From: Pisaster brevispinus
Lineage: Eukaryota; Echinodermata; Asteroidea; Forcipulatida; Asteriidae
Length of the DNA: 64,000 nucleotides
Reading direction: 5' to 3'
Assembly (NCBI GenBank): GCA_023634235.1
Contig: JAMKCF010000009.1
Location: 7,874,001-7,938,000, forward strand
Made by a program: the position numbers and the translations under genes. Each line of letters opens with the position of its first letter. Position 1 is the first letter of the stretch. Of the stretch, positions 45,801 to 58,066 are shown one piece after another. Below the pieces are notes generated by a model that saw only the letters and a list, made by a program, of their open reading frames with translations, made no database searches and was not told the DNA's origin.

Positions 45801-47188
45801 AATTGAAGGGATGGATATTCCAATAGGCCTAACATTTCCTCGACTTTGACTGTACCACCAGACGGAAATTTGTATTTGAAGTGAGCTTTCAAATCAGAAA
45901 TTCGTCTTAAATTTATACAAAATATAAGAGTTAAGGATAGAGGGCGCTACAACCATATGGCGATTGGTCGTTTGATATGTTTTTTTAACTCCATCTTTGC
46001 CACTGAGTCTCGTGTTACTTGCAAACACTTTAAGAGTTGACGATTGGTACTTACGGATCTAATACCATAAAGTCAAATTTAAAGTCCAAATTTCGACCAT
46101 TATTTCTATCTGTAATAAAATCTGTAATTGACTTTGCGTCATGTTTTCTTATGTTAGTCTGTCCTTGCTTGCAAGTTGTATTCCCCTATCAGCCCCTCCG
46201 GAGTATCGTCTGTCTATAGCCGTCCGCATTTAGGTAACATTTTTAAATTTCGCCGTTATAGTTTTTAGTCTATACGATACAGAGTGTTTTATATGTTTGA
46301 TAAAATCTACATAGCCACAAAAGAAGTGAAGTTTTTAGCATTACATCCCTCCAGTGTAAATAGCTTCAGTCTTCAAATTGTTTGCCTTTTGAAATTGCTT
46401 GACTTTATTCACCCTGGTCTTTAAGACGATTTTATTTCCAACTCATTCTTTGGTCTAACGTTGTCTTTTCGCAATGCAATGTACTGGCGAATTCCGCATC
46501 CTGTCAGCTAAATTTTAGGAAGTCCTGCTTATAACAGTTTCTACACGTGTATTGCCGTATTGACCGCATAAACCCTTCATAATGAACAAGTAACACCCCT
46601 CAAAGTCCCAAGCCTCTCGACTCTGTGGAAAATCCCTACATTTGTAAAGGTTTAATTGCAAAGACACTTAGAAACTAGCTTTACTGGAGATAGGTATGTG
46701 AATTACCGTCAGATAATTGACCCTCATATGCCCGGAGCTCTGACACGATGTCAAAAATAAAGGTCTACAATGTGCACAGATACTCACACAGTCATTCGTC
46801 TTTTTATCCCCCACCCCGCTCTTCTCCCATGCATACCCCTGATGGAAAGATGAAACAAATTGTGCAATATTTAGATACTCACATGTTTCTTCTTTGGTCT
46901 CACCGACCTCGACCCACGCAGTATTTTCTTAAAATTTGATATAAAAAAAAATATATATAAACAATTAAATAAATAAATAAATAAATAAACAAATAAATAA
47001 ATAAATAAATAAAAAGTAACGCACGGAAAGAGTTATGATGTCATTATTGTACAATATACAAACAACTTCTCCACAGTGACTGTACATATCCAACCCCCCC
47101 CCCCCCCGGATCATCAGTCTAATCAGTCTATACCCTACATACCTTTAGCATGGTGCGGCCATTTTGATTTTCTCCAATTCAAATCAAT
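42830..47188. other. Gene desert between the opsins, part 1
   Basis: No exon with good splice borders or domain was found. Contents are a G-run block at 42846-42882, an ATTC microsatellite (43457-43480) and AT-rich unique-looking DNA. (AAAT)n/(AAAC)n follows at 46950-47014 and a C-run at 47094-47107. Confidence 0.4.
46950..47014. repeat. (AAAT)n microsatellite
   Basis: About 15 AAAT units with one AAAC interruption. Confidence 0.85.
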
Positions 47189-47324
47189 GTAGGGCCGTGT
47201 CCGAAACGGCGACTTCGGCTACAGCTACAGCTAGATCAGCGCGTCTGCCAGTGTTGAAGAATAGGCAGATGCACGCGATCTAGCCGTAGCTGTAGCCAAA
47301 GTCGCCGTTTCGGACACGGCCTAA
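47189..47324. mobile_element. 135-bp MITE with near-perfect 46-bp terminal inverted repeats
   Basis: Left AGGCCGTGTCCGAAACGGCG-type end (the left has GGGCCGTG) continues ACTTCGGCTACAGCTAC to GATC. The right end is its complement with three or four differences. TA sits at both edges (TAGGGCCGTG..CACGGCCTA), compatible with a TA target duplication (Tc1/mariner-like). The loop is about 40 bp, non-coding. Confidence 0.85.
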
Positions 47325-48094
47325 CCCAACCGAGCTTGGAAGGAGAAATAGTCTGGTTCCTGTTAGTATACAATGAATATTCTAGCATTCATTACTGTTC
47401 TTAAAGGGAACATGACCAAGATGGTGGCAGCATGAAAAGTTCTATACTACCACAATTGTTTCTCAAACGCAGCTTCCACGGCCTGGTTTTTGCTGCCACT
47501 CTCCTTATCTCTGGTATAGTAAGAAACTTCAAGTTTTGTATTTAGAAAATCCTATAACGATTTCGAAAATTTCAATCATTTTTTAACGGTTTTAAATAAA
47601 TTGCGAGAGGAGACACTTTTTGTATCTGCCGCCCTTCACTTAAGGCCAGCTGAGTTCATTCTAAGAGCCACGCATTCGTAAAACTACTTACGGGCTCATA
47701 CGTTATTCAGAGTAACAACATTTGCCATGGCTGGTTACTTATTCACGAGGTCAATATTGTAAAGATCTATGAATTTAGCAGTATCTGTGCTTTGCTGTTT
47801 ACCGTGTTCAGAAACAGCTGAAGTTTTTCGTTTGAATAATGAACAGTTTTTGTGACAACACACTCGCCGTGGGTTTTTGTTTGCCGTCTAGTTTGTGTCA
47901 CCTTTTTTTCTATTAATGGCCTCCATCTCAATTTTTCATCCCCGAGGAGTGGATATTGGTTGCTTTGTCCTTAGAATACTAAATAGAAGATACTATACAT
48001 GGGACCACCTCTATATTGTTTTTAAAAATTATGCATTCTCAACTTTACCAAGACTAAAAAGACGTAAACTTCTCTTATTAATTAAATAAATCAA

Positions 48095-48310
48095 CTAGTC
48101 AGTTAAAGTTTATGAAGCGCCTGAATCAAAGGTTTGCTCAAAGGCGCTGAGGCTCAGAGGAAATAAATAAGTCATTGACTGCAGGCCTCCTGAAGAAAAA
48201 AAAAGGCTTTCAGAAGTGTCTTGAATGTGCTGAGAGATGTTGTGTTGCTGAAATGTGACTTGGAAAGTTTATAAATCGGTAATCTCTTTTCTGAATGCAC
48301 GACATCCAAT
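48095..48310 (+). mobile_element. SINE of the AGCGCCTGAAT..AAGGCGCTGA type
   Basis: TTTATGAAGCGCCTGAATCA and GCTCAAAGGCGCTGA, then GCTTTCAGAAGTGTCTTGAA, GAGAGATGTTGTG and TGACTTGGAAAGTTT. The order recalls Deu-domain-type SINEs. It shares its first part with 26275-26345. Confidence 0.5.
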
Positions 48311-49311
48311 ACTTTTGGTAAGATACTTCAGATCATCACTGCTTATTTCCCATTGGCACAATCTTGAAACCAGCTCGTTTATAAACGTGCACAAAATCCC
48401 TTCTAATGGGGCAGATAGGGGATAATATTTTGGCTAATTGTGCCTTTGTTGATACAGGTAGATTAACGAGCAATTTTGATGCCCCTGTAGCCAGTATCTT
48501 CTTCAGGACACACTTTGACTGTCACATGCTTCCATTTCAAATATGAATCTCTCCGGATTAGAAACTTCCAGAATAAAATATTACGTTTTAGAAGTTGTTT
48601 ATCTTGCGCATACAATGTATTTGTTGTTATCTTTTATCTTATTAAATACAGTAAGCGGCATATAACAAGAGCACTGAAAAGAGGGTCAGTCTAAGACAAA
48701 ATGCAAACGGAAGCTTGGCCAGAAAAAGTGGTCCTACTCCCACCCCAAAATGATGCACCTCTTGTGGTCACTAAAACTTTACCTTATTTTTGCTGCAGGG
48801 TAAAGTACGAACATCTTAGAGCGAGAACATTTCCACTGAGTTCATTTTAGCGGCTCTATATCAACAATAGTATTAAAGGTGCGATCATCATTTGGTTTTG
48901 TCATTTTAATGATTAAACAGGAAGATACAATAAAAGTCGCATGTAAAATTTTCAGCTGAATACTGGTTGGGGGCACAGGGGGGGGGGCATTGCTTTTAAG
49001 TGGGGAGGGGCAGGGAGAATGGGTTTGTCAGTGGTAAGGGCCGTGCTTTTATTTTGAAAGGAGGACGCTGCAGGGGGCCACCATCCTAATATGTTCTTGG
49101 CATTTTATGGACGCGGTAGCAATCGTTCACTACAAACACGCATTTCCTCTGTTTTCCCTTTTCTTTTTCTTTTCTACTTTGTGAGCACTTTCGCCCCCGT
49201 GGCTTCGCCGCTGCTTCAACAGATGGCTCCCAGGTAGCTTGACGGGTTGGAATTTACTTTATTGTGTCAGGTGACTAAGGCTATTTGAAAGGTGTTGTAA
49301 TCACCCACAGC

Positions 49312-49425
49312 CCCCCCCAAAAAAAAAAAAAAACAACAACAACAACAAAAACAAAACAACAAAACAAAACAACAAAAACAACAAAAAACAACAACAATTA
49401 ATCAATCAATCAATCAATCAATAAC
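49312..49425. repeat. C-run, poly(A), (AAC)n and (AATC)n
   Basis: CCCCCCC then A-run (49318-49333), AAC/AAAAC repeats to about 49398 and AATC repeats to about 49421. Confidence 0.85.
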
Positions 49426-49614
49426 AATAAAATGAAAACATAAAATAAACAACTTATTTGACAAGCCATTATGAAACGTACTGTTTGAAGCAGTATTACG
49501 TTGAAACCGTGCGTAGATTATGATGGTGTCAGCGAAGGTGAAAGTGATGCTCCAAAAACGGGTCAAATTCAGTTTGGTGACGCACTCATTTTCCAATAGA
49601 TAGATTTCTCATGA

Positions 49615-49905
49615 AAGTGGGGGTCAATTCAGGAATCAACTCAATTTCTCTGTACAAAAATGCACAGACCATCATATTTGAAATGTGATGTCGTCGAACA
49701 TGTTTTCCCGGATTTTGACAAAAATGCACTTGAAGGGTATCAGACACAGTGGCGTTTCACACCGCGTGGGGTTAGAGAATTTTATTTCCCCCCCCCCCAT
49801 TTTTATATAAGGAACTCTATCTGTTAGAAGATGAGTGGATCACAAAATTGAACTTGACGTTGCAGCTCCTCTGTAAAGTTAAATACGTCCAAGCACCCCC
49901 AGCAC
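49615..49905 (+). repeat. Dispersed repeat, copy 1 of a pair flanking opsin 2
   Basis: Shares with 55405-55675 in the same order: TTCAGGAAT, CTCTGTACA, TGTACAGACCAT/TGCACAGACCAT, GATGACGTCATCG-like, CTTGAAAGGTATCA, ACAGTGG.TTT, GGA.TCT.TCTGTT and GAGTGGATCACAAAA.TGA. Similarity is moderate, so the copies are old. Confidence 0.6.
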
Positions 49906-50584
49906 TGTCTGCTCTGAGCACTCTCTGCAAAAACATAAGTTTCATGTTATTAGGTGAAAGTCACCTGTAGATTATATTACATTGGTTTCTGATTAGAATG
50001 GCTATATCGCGTACCATTAATTGCCCAGGAATTGGGAATACAGGGAGGGTGATGTTCTGGACGGACTACAGGTGTGTAGTAGGTCCATGTATATTATCTG
50101 CTTATTGATATAGATTCCACAGAGCCGCTTTTATAAGCACAACTCGACAAAAATATGCTTACCGGACAGGTCTTAAGACAGGCCTTAAAACCACGGTATA
50201 TTTAAGTAATGAAATTATCAACTCCATGTATGATATTAATGGAAGCGCACGTAGGCGAACTAAAGTCAATAGTTCAAAAACATTTAAAACAAGCTTCGAT
50301 ATAAAAGTATATATATATTTAAACACCTCTCTCTGGTGAATTTCACACGACTATAAAGCAAGAAATGAGAGGTAGATTACTATTCATTACAATTATTCAC
50401 TCGAAATTTCACCTGATTGGGTAAGTGAGAGTGCCTCTCTAAATTCACAGGTTTTTTTTCTCGTATAAGTAGGGAATTTAAATTACTAGAAGCCAACAAG
50501 GGAATGTCGTGGTTTGATGAATTTAAGTGAATGAACAGATGGCGAACACAACACCAACAAAACAAAAACAAAAATCATACATTC

Positions 50585-50720
50585 CGAATGAGGGAAATAT
50601 GAGGGAAATATGAGGGAAATATTTCACAGAAAAACTTCATATACATCAGTAAGCTTTTAGACAAACGTTAAACAACGGTGTTTTGTTGTCTTATTATACC
50701 AATCCTGTATATAATACCTT
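50585..50720 (+). repeat. Second block of the flanking duplication, copy 1
   Basis: GAGGGAAATATTTCACAG, AACTTCATA, AAGCTTT.AGAC, TTAAACAA and ACCAATCCTGTATAT also occur in this order at 56298-56412. GAGGGAAATAT is tandemly triplicated here at 50591-50622. Confidence 0.6.
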
Positions 50721-53700
50721 TAAATTCGTATTTATTCATTTTAGATTTATTTTTATTTTATTTTTATTCAGGATGATGTGAATTGCCCATAAATCAGATT
50801 TATATAAATCCTTCCAAGTTTGATAAATAATGGTACTGCTGTAGGACTAATAGGCCGATTAATACCCGCAAGTTTCACTTTAATGACTTTTCGAGGTCAA
50901 TGACCCATGGTAGTTGGGGGAGAGGCTCACATATAATCGAATGCAAATTTGTTGGAGGCGGCTTCTGACAAAAGCAAATTTAATCTCAGAGCTTGCAGTT
51001 TTAGGCGAAAACGGCACACTGATTGAGCAGAATTACTTTAAAAAACACTTGAGAAAACATATATTATTGCTAATTTCGGAAGACAACATTAATCTAAATT
51101 AAATAAACAGTCTGTATATGTCGAAATTGAATGACAACAATAATTTAAATTAATTAAACAGTTTGTGTATGTCGAAATTGAATGACTTTCCATAAAAGAC
51201 AATTCATGTAAGTGTTGATATACACCTGTCGAAGCTGCAATGTGTGTTTTTCGATCACAGGCAACTTATGAAAGTATCAAATTCCAACACTTTTCTTTCT
51301 CTCAGAAATGTCGAAAACAATGCTCAGTTTAATTGCTTTCGAGCGTATAGTTTTTTTGTCTTGCGCCGAATTGGCGTTCTGTCAAAAACATTCAAACCAA
51401 GCAAATTTGTTTCTCTTGGGAAAATTCCGCGGCTAGAAATATTATTGTCTTTGAAGCCGCTGTTGACGGAAACCTGTGGGGCAAGCTCGGTGTTCTGCAA
51501 GGTCGACCCACGCAGTAGGGTCGTAAGGTGTTCAGTACGAAGGGACCTCCTTTTTGTTAATAAAAAAAAAAGAAGAAAAAAAAAGAAAGAAGGAAAATCA
51601 ATCTGTAAATCTTATAAACATCGTTACTTTTAAAAACAAACAAAATGACGCAGTTTGATTGTCAGTCTAATGCTAAATGATGTCCCTCCGTATTAAAGAA
51701 TATATTTTGAAAGTTGTTTTTGTTGTTGCTGTTGTTGTTGTTTTTTTGGGGGGCCGCTTCCTTTATTTCAACTTTCGAATGTAGTATATCATTTACGTTT
51801 ATTTAACCGCTGTTATTGACAGCTTTATGTTGTTGCGGGCAACCACTGACGCACAGATAAATCCTTAAGTCTATTTGAAAAGAAAATCGGCTGTACTATA
51901 ATGTAAGTCAGTCCTATTGCGTGCATTTTGTCACCGCCGTGCTGTCAAAATATCAGGTAATCAACTTGTTCTTCTGAGAGCTAACTGAGTGTAAATGCAA
52001 GTAATGAATTTTATGTTGATGTTGTTGTTGTTGTTGTTGTTGTTGTGTCCCCCCCCCCCGAAAACTAGAACAGTGCCCTCCTGAAACTCACGCGGCGGGT
52101 ACTGTATGTACGGGTGCTAATTATGGCTCCTTTAGGTTTGTAAGTTATTTTTCGGAATGAGTCATATATACATTATGACGTTTGAGCCTTAAGCTGCTGT
52201 TGGTGAGTGATGATTTCTTGACGAGTTTGGCTTTTGTTTTTGGTTTTTTTTTTCCTTTTCCCTTTTTTTATTATATAAAGAAGGGTCTCTTCTTTCTTCA
52301 TTCCAATGTAGGTATCAACATAGGGCTGATCAAAGCTAAATGAGCCTGGAATCAAACAGTGAACTCTGTTCTCACCATAGATAAGAAATAGACGGTATTT
52401 AACTGTGACACAGGCTTCTAATTACCATTTTATTTTCATGGCGACTGAATGGAAATGTTCTTTTCACAAAACAAGTGCCTCGATAAGGGATGTGGTTTTG
52501 GATAGGGTGAAGTGGGGACGGGGTGGTCTTTATGCTCCCTACACCAGAATATTGATATAATTCTATTAATTATAACAATGCTAAGATTTGTAGACCGCCA
52601 TCTATCTAGTAAGACTATATTCCGAGGCACAGTGGTACTCTCAGGGTGAAAATGGAAGTCAGCTAAACGCAAACATCCTCAAAAATATGAACACGAACTT
52701 CTGAGAGCACAAGAAACTAAAACTATGATGACATTTTGAAAAGTCTGCAAAGTTGGTTTTGAAACTGTCCATTGACGTTATGAGGCAGCGTATCTCTGCT
52801 GGCGGTTGATTCCTACGATGCAGCTGATGCAAAGGACTTTGGATGATCAAGTTCTTTGAACTGTAAGAAGGTTGTGCTTTATCTGTGAAGATTTAATGTT
52901 CCGAGTGTATCAGGTTTTTATTTCCCCAAAAGATGGAAGGTATTTTAAGGGAATTCTCAGCTTTTACTGGTGAAGTTTCCCTTTGCTGTTGGAAATTTCC
53001 CGGTGAAGAGTTTGAGCCCATACACGAGCAGAATATTGGGTGTGCGGGGAGGGTGGGGTCGAGGTAGGGCATGGCGAAGGTTGGTCGAGACGAGAAAATA
53101 ACAACTGGGTCTAATCTTGATAATTAGCGCCGATAATTTAAAAAGAGAAGAATAAAAGGAAAGAAAAAAAAAAAAAAAGATGACAGATCTCCTACGATGG
53201 GTTACAACTAGTTCCCGTAAATGCAAAGGGCTTTGCAGTCCCTGCATACATTTCCATATAGATTTGATTTTATGGGAACGCGGTGATTTATACACACACG
53301 GTGTAATCCTGTGCTATGTAGCTTTCTGTCAACAGAGTATTAAGACTGTTAATATCTGAAGTAGTTCAATTAGTGTTTAAAACCCATAATTCCCTGAACG
53401 ACAATATTTTCTTTCTTGAATGTGCGGCCGCCACAATCTGTTTACCTTTTTTTTCCTCTCTTGAGTCGTGCGGTGTGTCTGTGTGAACAAACATTGAATC
53501 AATTAATTCAAGCAATGTCGGAACTCTTTTTGAAAGCAGGTGTTTACTTGTCAGAAAACCTGTTTCTCGCACTCGGGTTACATCCAGCTAAAAGGTTTCA
53601 TTCAGTTGGGATTTAAATGTTATCCAGGTGACAATGGCCTTCATAAATAAAAGAGAGCAGTTTTTTCATCCACACAAGTGAGGCACTTTGTTTTCACATA

Positions 53701-54240
53701 AACCTGGCCCCATCATCAATCCTTTCCTCAGCAGAACTCCCGTATTCGTCTAACTTTGTTCTTTCTCGTTCGAATGTTTGCGCCAGATTTCTCAGAGTCG
53801 TGTATTTTGGTATCGTTTACATTTCCCCGAGGCGACATTCTTACGGGCAGAGATTGGATGTTTAATTTTGGAGTAGATTTCCCCCAGCGGTGACTGTACG
53901 TGATGAGCGGGCTTGCCCCGGTAGAAAGAGCAAATAACTTGTTTTTCTTCAGCTGTCACGGCTTGAGCATCGGTTCTATCCTTTAATACGTTTAATACGG
54001 AGATTTTGTCAGTTCTATTTTCGACAGGCTAGAAGCCCACGGACTAATTACTATTTGGAGGGGGCTAGCTGTTGCGCACGCGCATTGGACTCATTATTGG
54101 TGACTGGTTATTGTCTTTGTTTTTTACAAGCCCCCCTTCCTCCTGGCTGTTGCTTTCCCGGCCAGGTACTCTTTTGGCGTGTCTTTTTTTATTGTGAATA
54201 ATGAAGCCTGACTTAAGTAATTATGAGTTATCATAGCTGA
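50720..54240. other. Noncoding DNA upstream of opsin 2
   Basis: AT-rich with (TTG)n at 51717-51741 and 52017-52046, and a C-run at about 52049-52058. The 129-codon frame 51244-51633 ends in a Lys-rich simple repeat and has no domain. No exon recognised. TAATTA words at 54045 and 54219 could be homeodomain sites. Confidence 0.35.
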
Positions 54241-54260
54241 TTCTAACGTCGAAGCGAACA

Positions 54261-54271
54261 TATAAAATAAA
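54261..54271 (+). promoter_or_regulatory. TATA box of opsin 2
   Basis: TATAAAATAAA at about 54261 lies 47 bp before the first ATG (54308). That would place transcription start near 54290 and leave a 5' leader of under 20 nt before that ATG. The in-frame ATG at 54401 would have a more usual leader. Confidence 0.45.
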
Positions 54272-54307
54272 GCGCTGCATGCCGTATCGACCACATACCA
54301 GTCTTAG

Positions 54308-54743
54308 ATGCGATATTTTGATCTTGCAGTGTACATCGATAGTGCAGCGTGTGAATGCGCGAGAGATCAGTCGTTTGCAAACAAGCAAGGTTGGGACATC
54401 ATGAAAACCACTTTCTCGTCGGTAACGGATGACACTCCAGCGTTTACGCTAAGTGGAGATACCACCGCCGAGGTGATCCCCGCTTCCGTATTCGATGTTA
54501 CCTCGGTCTACCTAGGGCTGCTCACGTTCTTTGGTATTCTAAACAATGGACTCGTCCTTGTTCTCTACGCCCGGTACCGGAATCTACGCAATCCGATCAA
54601 CCTGTTTCTGGTGAACATAAGCGTTGGTGACTTGAGCGTGTCAGTTTTCGGGAGCCCGTTCACATTCGCGTCAAATGTTGGCAGAAGGTGGCTGTTCGGA
54701 CCGGGTGGGTGTACTTGGTATGCCTTTATCGTCACAGTTTGCG
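54308..54743 (+). CDS. First exon of a second ciliary-type opsin, partial gene
   Basis: Encodes the N-terminus through helix 3: LGLLTFFGILNNGLVLVLYA (helix 1), NPINLFLVNISVGDLSVSVF (helix 2) and FGPGGCTWYAFIVTVCG (helix 3 start, with C110 and Y113). It ends in TGC-G|GTGAGT, the same phase and position (residue 121) as opsin 1 intron 1. Over the helix 2-3 block about 60% of residues match opsin 1, so the two are paralogues. ATG is either 54308 (MRYFDL) or 54401 (MKTTFSS). Exons 2-5 with the ERY motif and Lys296 were not seen in the remaining 9.2 kb, so the gene continues outside, or this is an orphan exon. Confidence 0.85.
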
Positions 54744-55404
54744 GTGAGTTCACTTTTCAATAAAGTACGTACATGTAATTTTGCTTCTACTTTGCATAGT
54801 GTTAACTTAAAAAATAAAAACAAACAACAGATAACAAACAACTTTAAAGGTAAAATTAGGAAACAAAATAGTACAGCAACAGAAAAATGACTTAAATATG
54901 ATGTCAGATGAATCAAATTGATTACAAATTTATTTGGATTGATTAAATACAATTGGGATGGATCGGTGTAGGCGTGATTGGTTTGGATAGCGTCGGATTT
55001 TATACACGTGATAACTGAAACTGATCGCACAGGGCGCCATTCAAAACTGCTAATAAGAGACACCGGGGCCACGTGCTCATCGTTAATCTACCACTGCCAC
55101 TGGACGGAACCAACACTATCCCTAATCGACACCGTCCTTGATAAATTCACTGAAGTAATTCCTGTTAACTTCGAGAAGACTACGTGAAATTTGCTGCTTA
55201 AAAAGAGAAGCTCCAAGGTCAAATTTACTTTAACCGCAAGTTAAAAAAATGTAAAGTATCATTTTATTTGATACTTTTTCGGAGCAAAATTTGAAACGTG
55301 ACGTCATAGGATAGCAAAAACAAATGGATCTATATCCCTTCCAAAGAGGCCTATCTGCGTCAGTCATAAAGCTCAAAATTAATGCCGTTTTCATTAAAAT
55401 ATCA

Positions 55405-56412
55405 TCAGAATTCAGGAATGAACTGAAACTCTCTGTACATAAATGTACAGACCATACATTCGGAAGATGACGTCATCGAAAGTGTGGGTTTTTTGTGGAT
55501 TTTGTTGAAAATTGCTCTTGAAAGGTATCATAAACAGTGGAATTTTACGCCACTTTTAACGTTAGGTATATAGAATTGCAATTGTCCCCATTCTCATAAG
55601 GACTCTTTCTGTTGGTGAAGGAGTGGATCACAAAACTGAGTTGATCTTGGAGGCCCTCTGTTAATGGCTGCAAATGCCCGCATGCCTACCTTGGCATATA
55701 TAGTATATTTTTGTGTGTTTCCATCTTGCCATTTCGCAAACTCTTCTTGCAACTTGCAAGCCGCAATGTGACCTGCATTCCATGGAAGTGTGACAATACG
55801 ACACTCAAAATAAAATAGAGCACTTGTTGCGGACCAGGGGCCTGCAATATGTTTATTACATTTTTTTTTTGGTAGGCCTATCTGGTCATGAAGAAAGTGA
55901 AGTGAGCGTCAACATAATATATTATTTTCTGCGATACGGGCAATGTTTGCTTGATGGAGACCTTGCAATACGAGGGGCTGATTTTACGAAGAGCCAAGAT
56001 TGCTTTTAATGGTATAATTCAGGATCGACAGAGCTGACAAAATAGTGGCAGTGTTCATGTTTTGTGTGTTCAACCATAGGCCTATACATGAAATAACAAA
56101 CCTGTGAACATTTGGGGTTAATCCATTGTGTGAATCCAGAGAAATAGTGAAAAACCACGCACATTTTTCAGCATGTAAACACATTGTCCTTAATTTTGGT
56201 TGTAACAACCGAAATCGGCTGTTTTGTTGTTGTGGTTTTTAAAAATATTTTTTAAAGGTACTCTGATAGGCCTACAATTTTCTCGAATATGACTTCTTTT
56301 CAGAGGGAAATATTTCACAGGAAAAAAAATGGTTCTAGTATGAACTTCATAATTAAGCTTTAAGACTAAAATTAAACAATGTTTTTTTTTATCCTTACCA
56401 ATCCTGTATATT
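55405..56412 (+). repeat. Copy 2 of both duplicated blocks, after opsin 2 exon 1
   Basis: Block 1 at 55405-55675 and block 2 at 56298-56412 match 49615-49905 and 50585-50720 in order and orientation. The middle parts are not recognisably alike. This is either a decayed 1-kb segmental duplication or two copies of one long repeat. Confidence 0.55.
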
Positions 56413-56984
56413 GCTGAGCAAAGTGTGATGTCACAAATCGTTATGGCATTATTGACAACTCCTCTTAAAGATGAATCTTAGTGCTGGTAAAATCGAGCCC
56501 AGTGACGCAAGATAAACAAGTGATGCAAGACATTAAGAAAGGGATTATTTTTGTCCCTTTTACTGAAGACAATGCGATGACTGATTATAAAATGTCAGCT
56601 ACTTTAAGCTTGAAATATTTTAAGCTGTTTGCGAACAATGTATAAACAATTGTTGTTTTAAAACATTTTTTGGCAAAAAAAAAAAAGTATAGAAGATGTG
56701 TCCACACTTAGTTGCCAAACAGTCCCACTCCGCGTTAACATACATGTATGTTGGTAATTACCCGAATATGAAGTTCCATAAAAATAGAACTAGCCTTGTC
56801 TCAGGGACTGCCTTGGTTGTAGGATTTGTTTTAAACAATGCCAAGAAGTTTTACAGTACAATTAACTTCCAAACGTGTCCATAATAATTGCAATTCTTTT
56901 TAGAAATCACTGACGTGTAGGCCAGTGGTATACACTCCGAAGGTTCTGATGGTTTCTGGAAGGTCATAATGAAAAGGGAAGAGC

Positions 56985-57150
56985 ACTGTATTCGTTGTCA
57001 GGGTCAGAATTCACCCGGATTCCGAGTCACGTGATGCCTGACTCGTTTCTGGGTCAATATGACCCGGATCTGTGTGTCAAAATGGGTAAAACTGACGCAG
57101 AATCGGAGTTAAAATCCCATTCCCCGCCGTCTAGGGAGTTTTTATACAGT
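56985..57150. mobile_element. TGACCCGG repeat family, copy E
   Basis: GTCAGGGTCAGAATTCACCC, GATGCCTGACTCGTTTCTGG, GTCAATATGACCCGG, AACTGACGCAGAATCGGAGT, then a right end GGGAGTTTTTATACAGTG. Confidence 0.6.
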
Positions 57151-58066
57151 GGAGCTTGTTGTTAATTTCATTTTGTATTATTGGCATTAATATTTATATT
57201 TGTAATTTGTGTATAACTGGTGTTGGGCACAGGCCTATACGCGTGATTACAATAGGTGACCTTGGGTATTTAACACTAGCTGATAGACCTTTATATGAAA
57301 AAAAAGACATTTGACCATCGAGCGTTCTTAAAGCCTAGAATTAAAAAATTTCTGTTATAAGGTGTGTTATTAGAAAGTGTGTTTTTTAATCATTAATTGT
57401 TTATCTAACTCCCACACTGTAAAGAGCACTTGCGGTTGGGCATCGAGGCCTATCACCGCAGCACAGGTCTTCTTCCACCCCTGAGCATTGCCTGACAGCT
57501 CTCCCAGCTATCTATATCCTTTCACATAATACATTGCAGAATTGATTGGCAGAAGGAATCAATTTTCAAATGCAAGGTCGCTGAATCGAACGCGTTTTAA
57601 AACAGCTCGACGTTTGTAAAACAACAGAAGTTACTAATAGGGTGAATCCGAGATTTTTATGCGTATTCAGCCAAAGAAATTAAATTCAATCTAGTGCAGT
57701 CAACCCTCACACGCAAGTCAAGTAGCCTACCGGGGCTTGAAAATAAATCGTTCCCCGAATAAGAGGTTGTGTAGTAGTCATCACAGTAACCCGACTGTTC
57801 TGACGATGCAATAGTCAACCCATTTTTGTCTTTTTCTTTTATAATGTCATTGAACTTTAAGTAACTGTGCACGGTTCTCAAAATGTCATTAAGAAAAACC
57901 TAAGTTTGGTTGGATGACACGAGCGTGCACTAGATTCAGATCAGACTGAAGTCTCTGCCACTTGACCCCGGTAACTGTTATTTGCACGCTGACCGTTGCA
58001 TAGCAATAAGTTTCACTGCAAACCAATATCGGAGCGCACAATATCTCACAGTACAGCAACGAGATG
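57150..58066. other. Intergenic, nothing recognised
   Basis: No domain, splice-bordered exon or clear repeat identified. Confidence 0.4.

Noticed and set aside
51244..51633. Plus-strand frame of 129 codons
   Set aside because: Ends in a Lys-rich stretch from an A/G simple repeat; no domain, no splice or promoter support.
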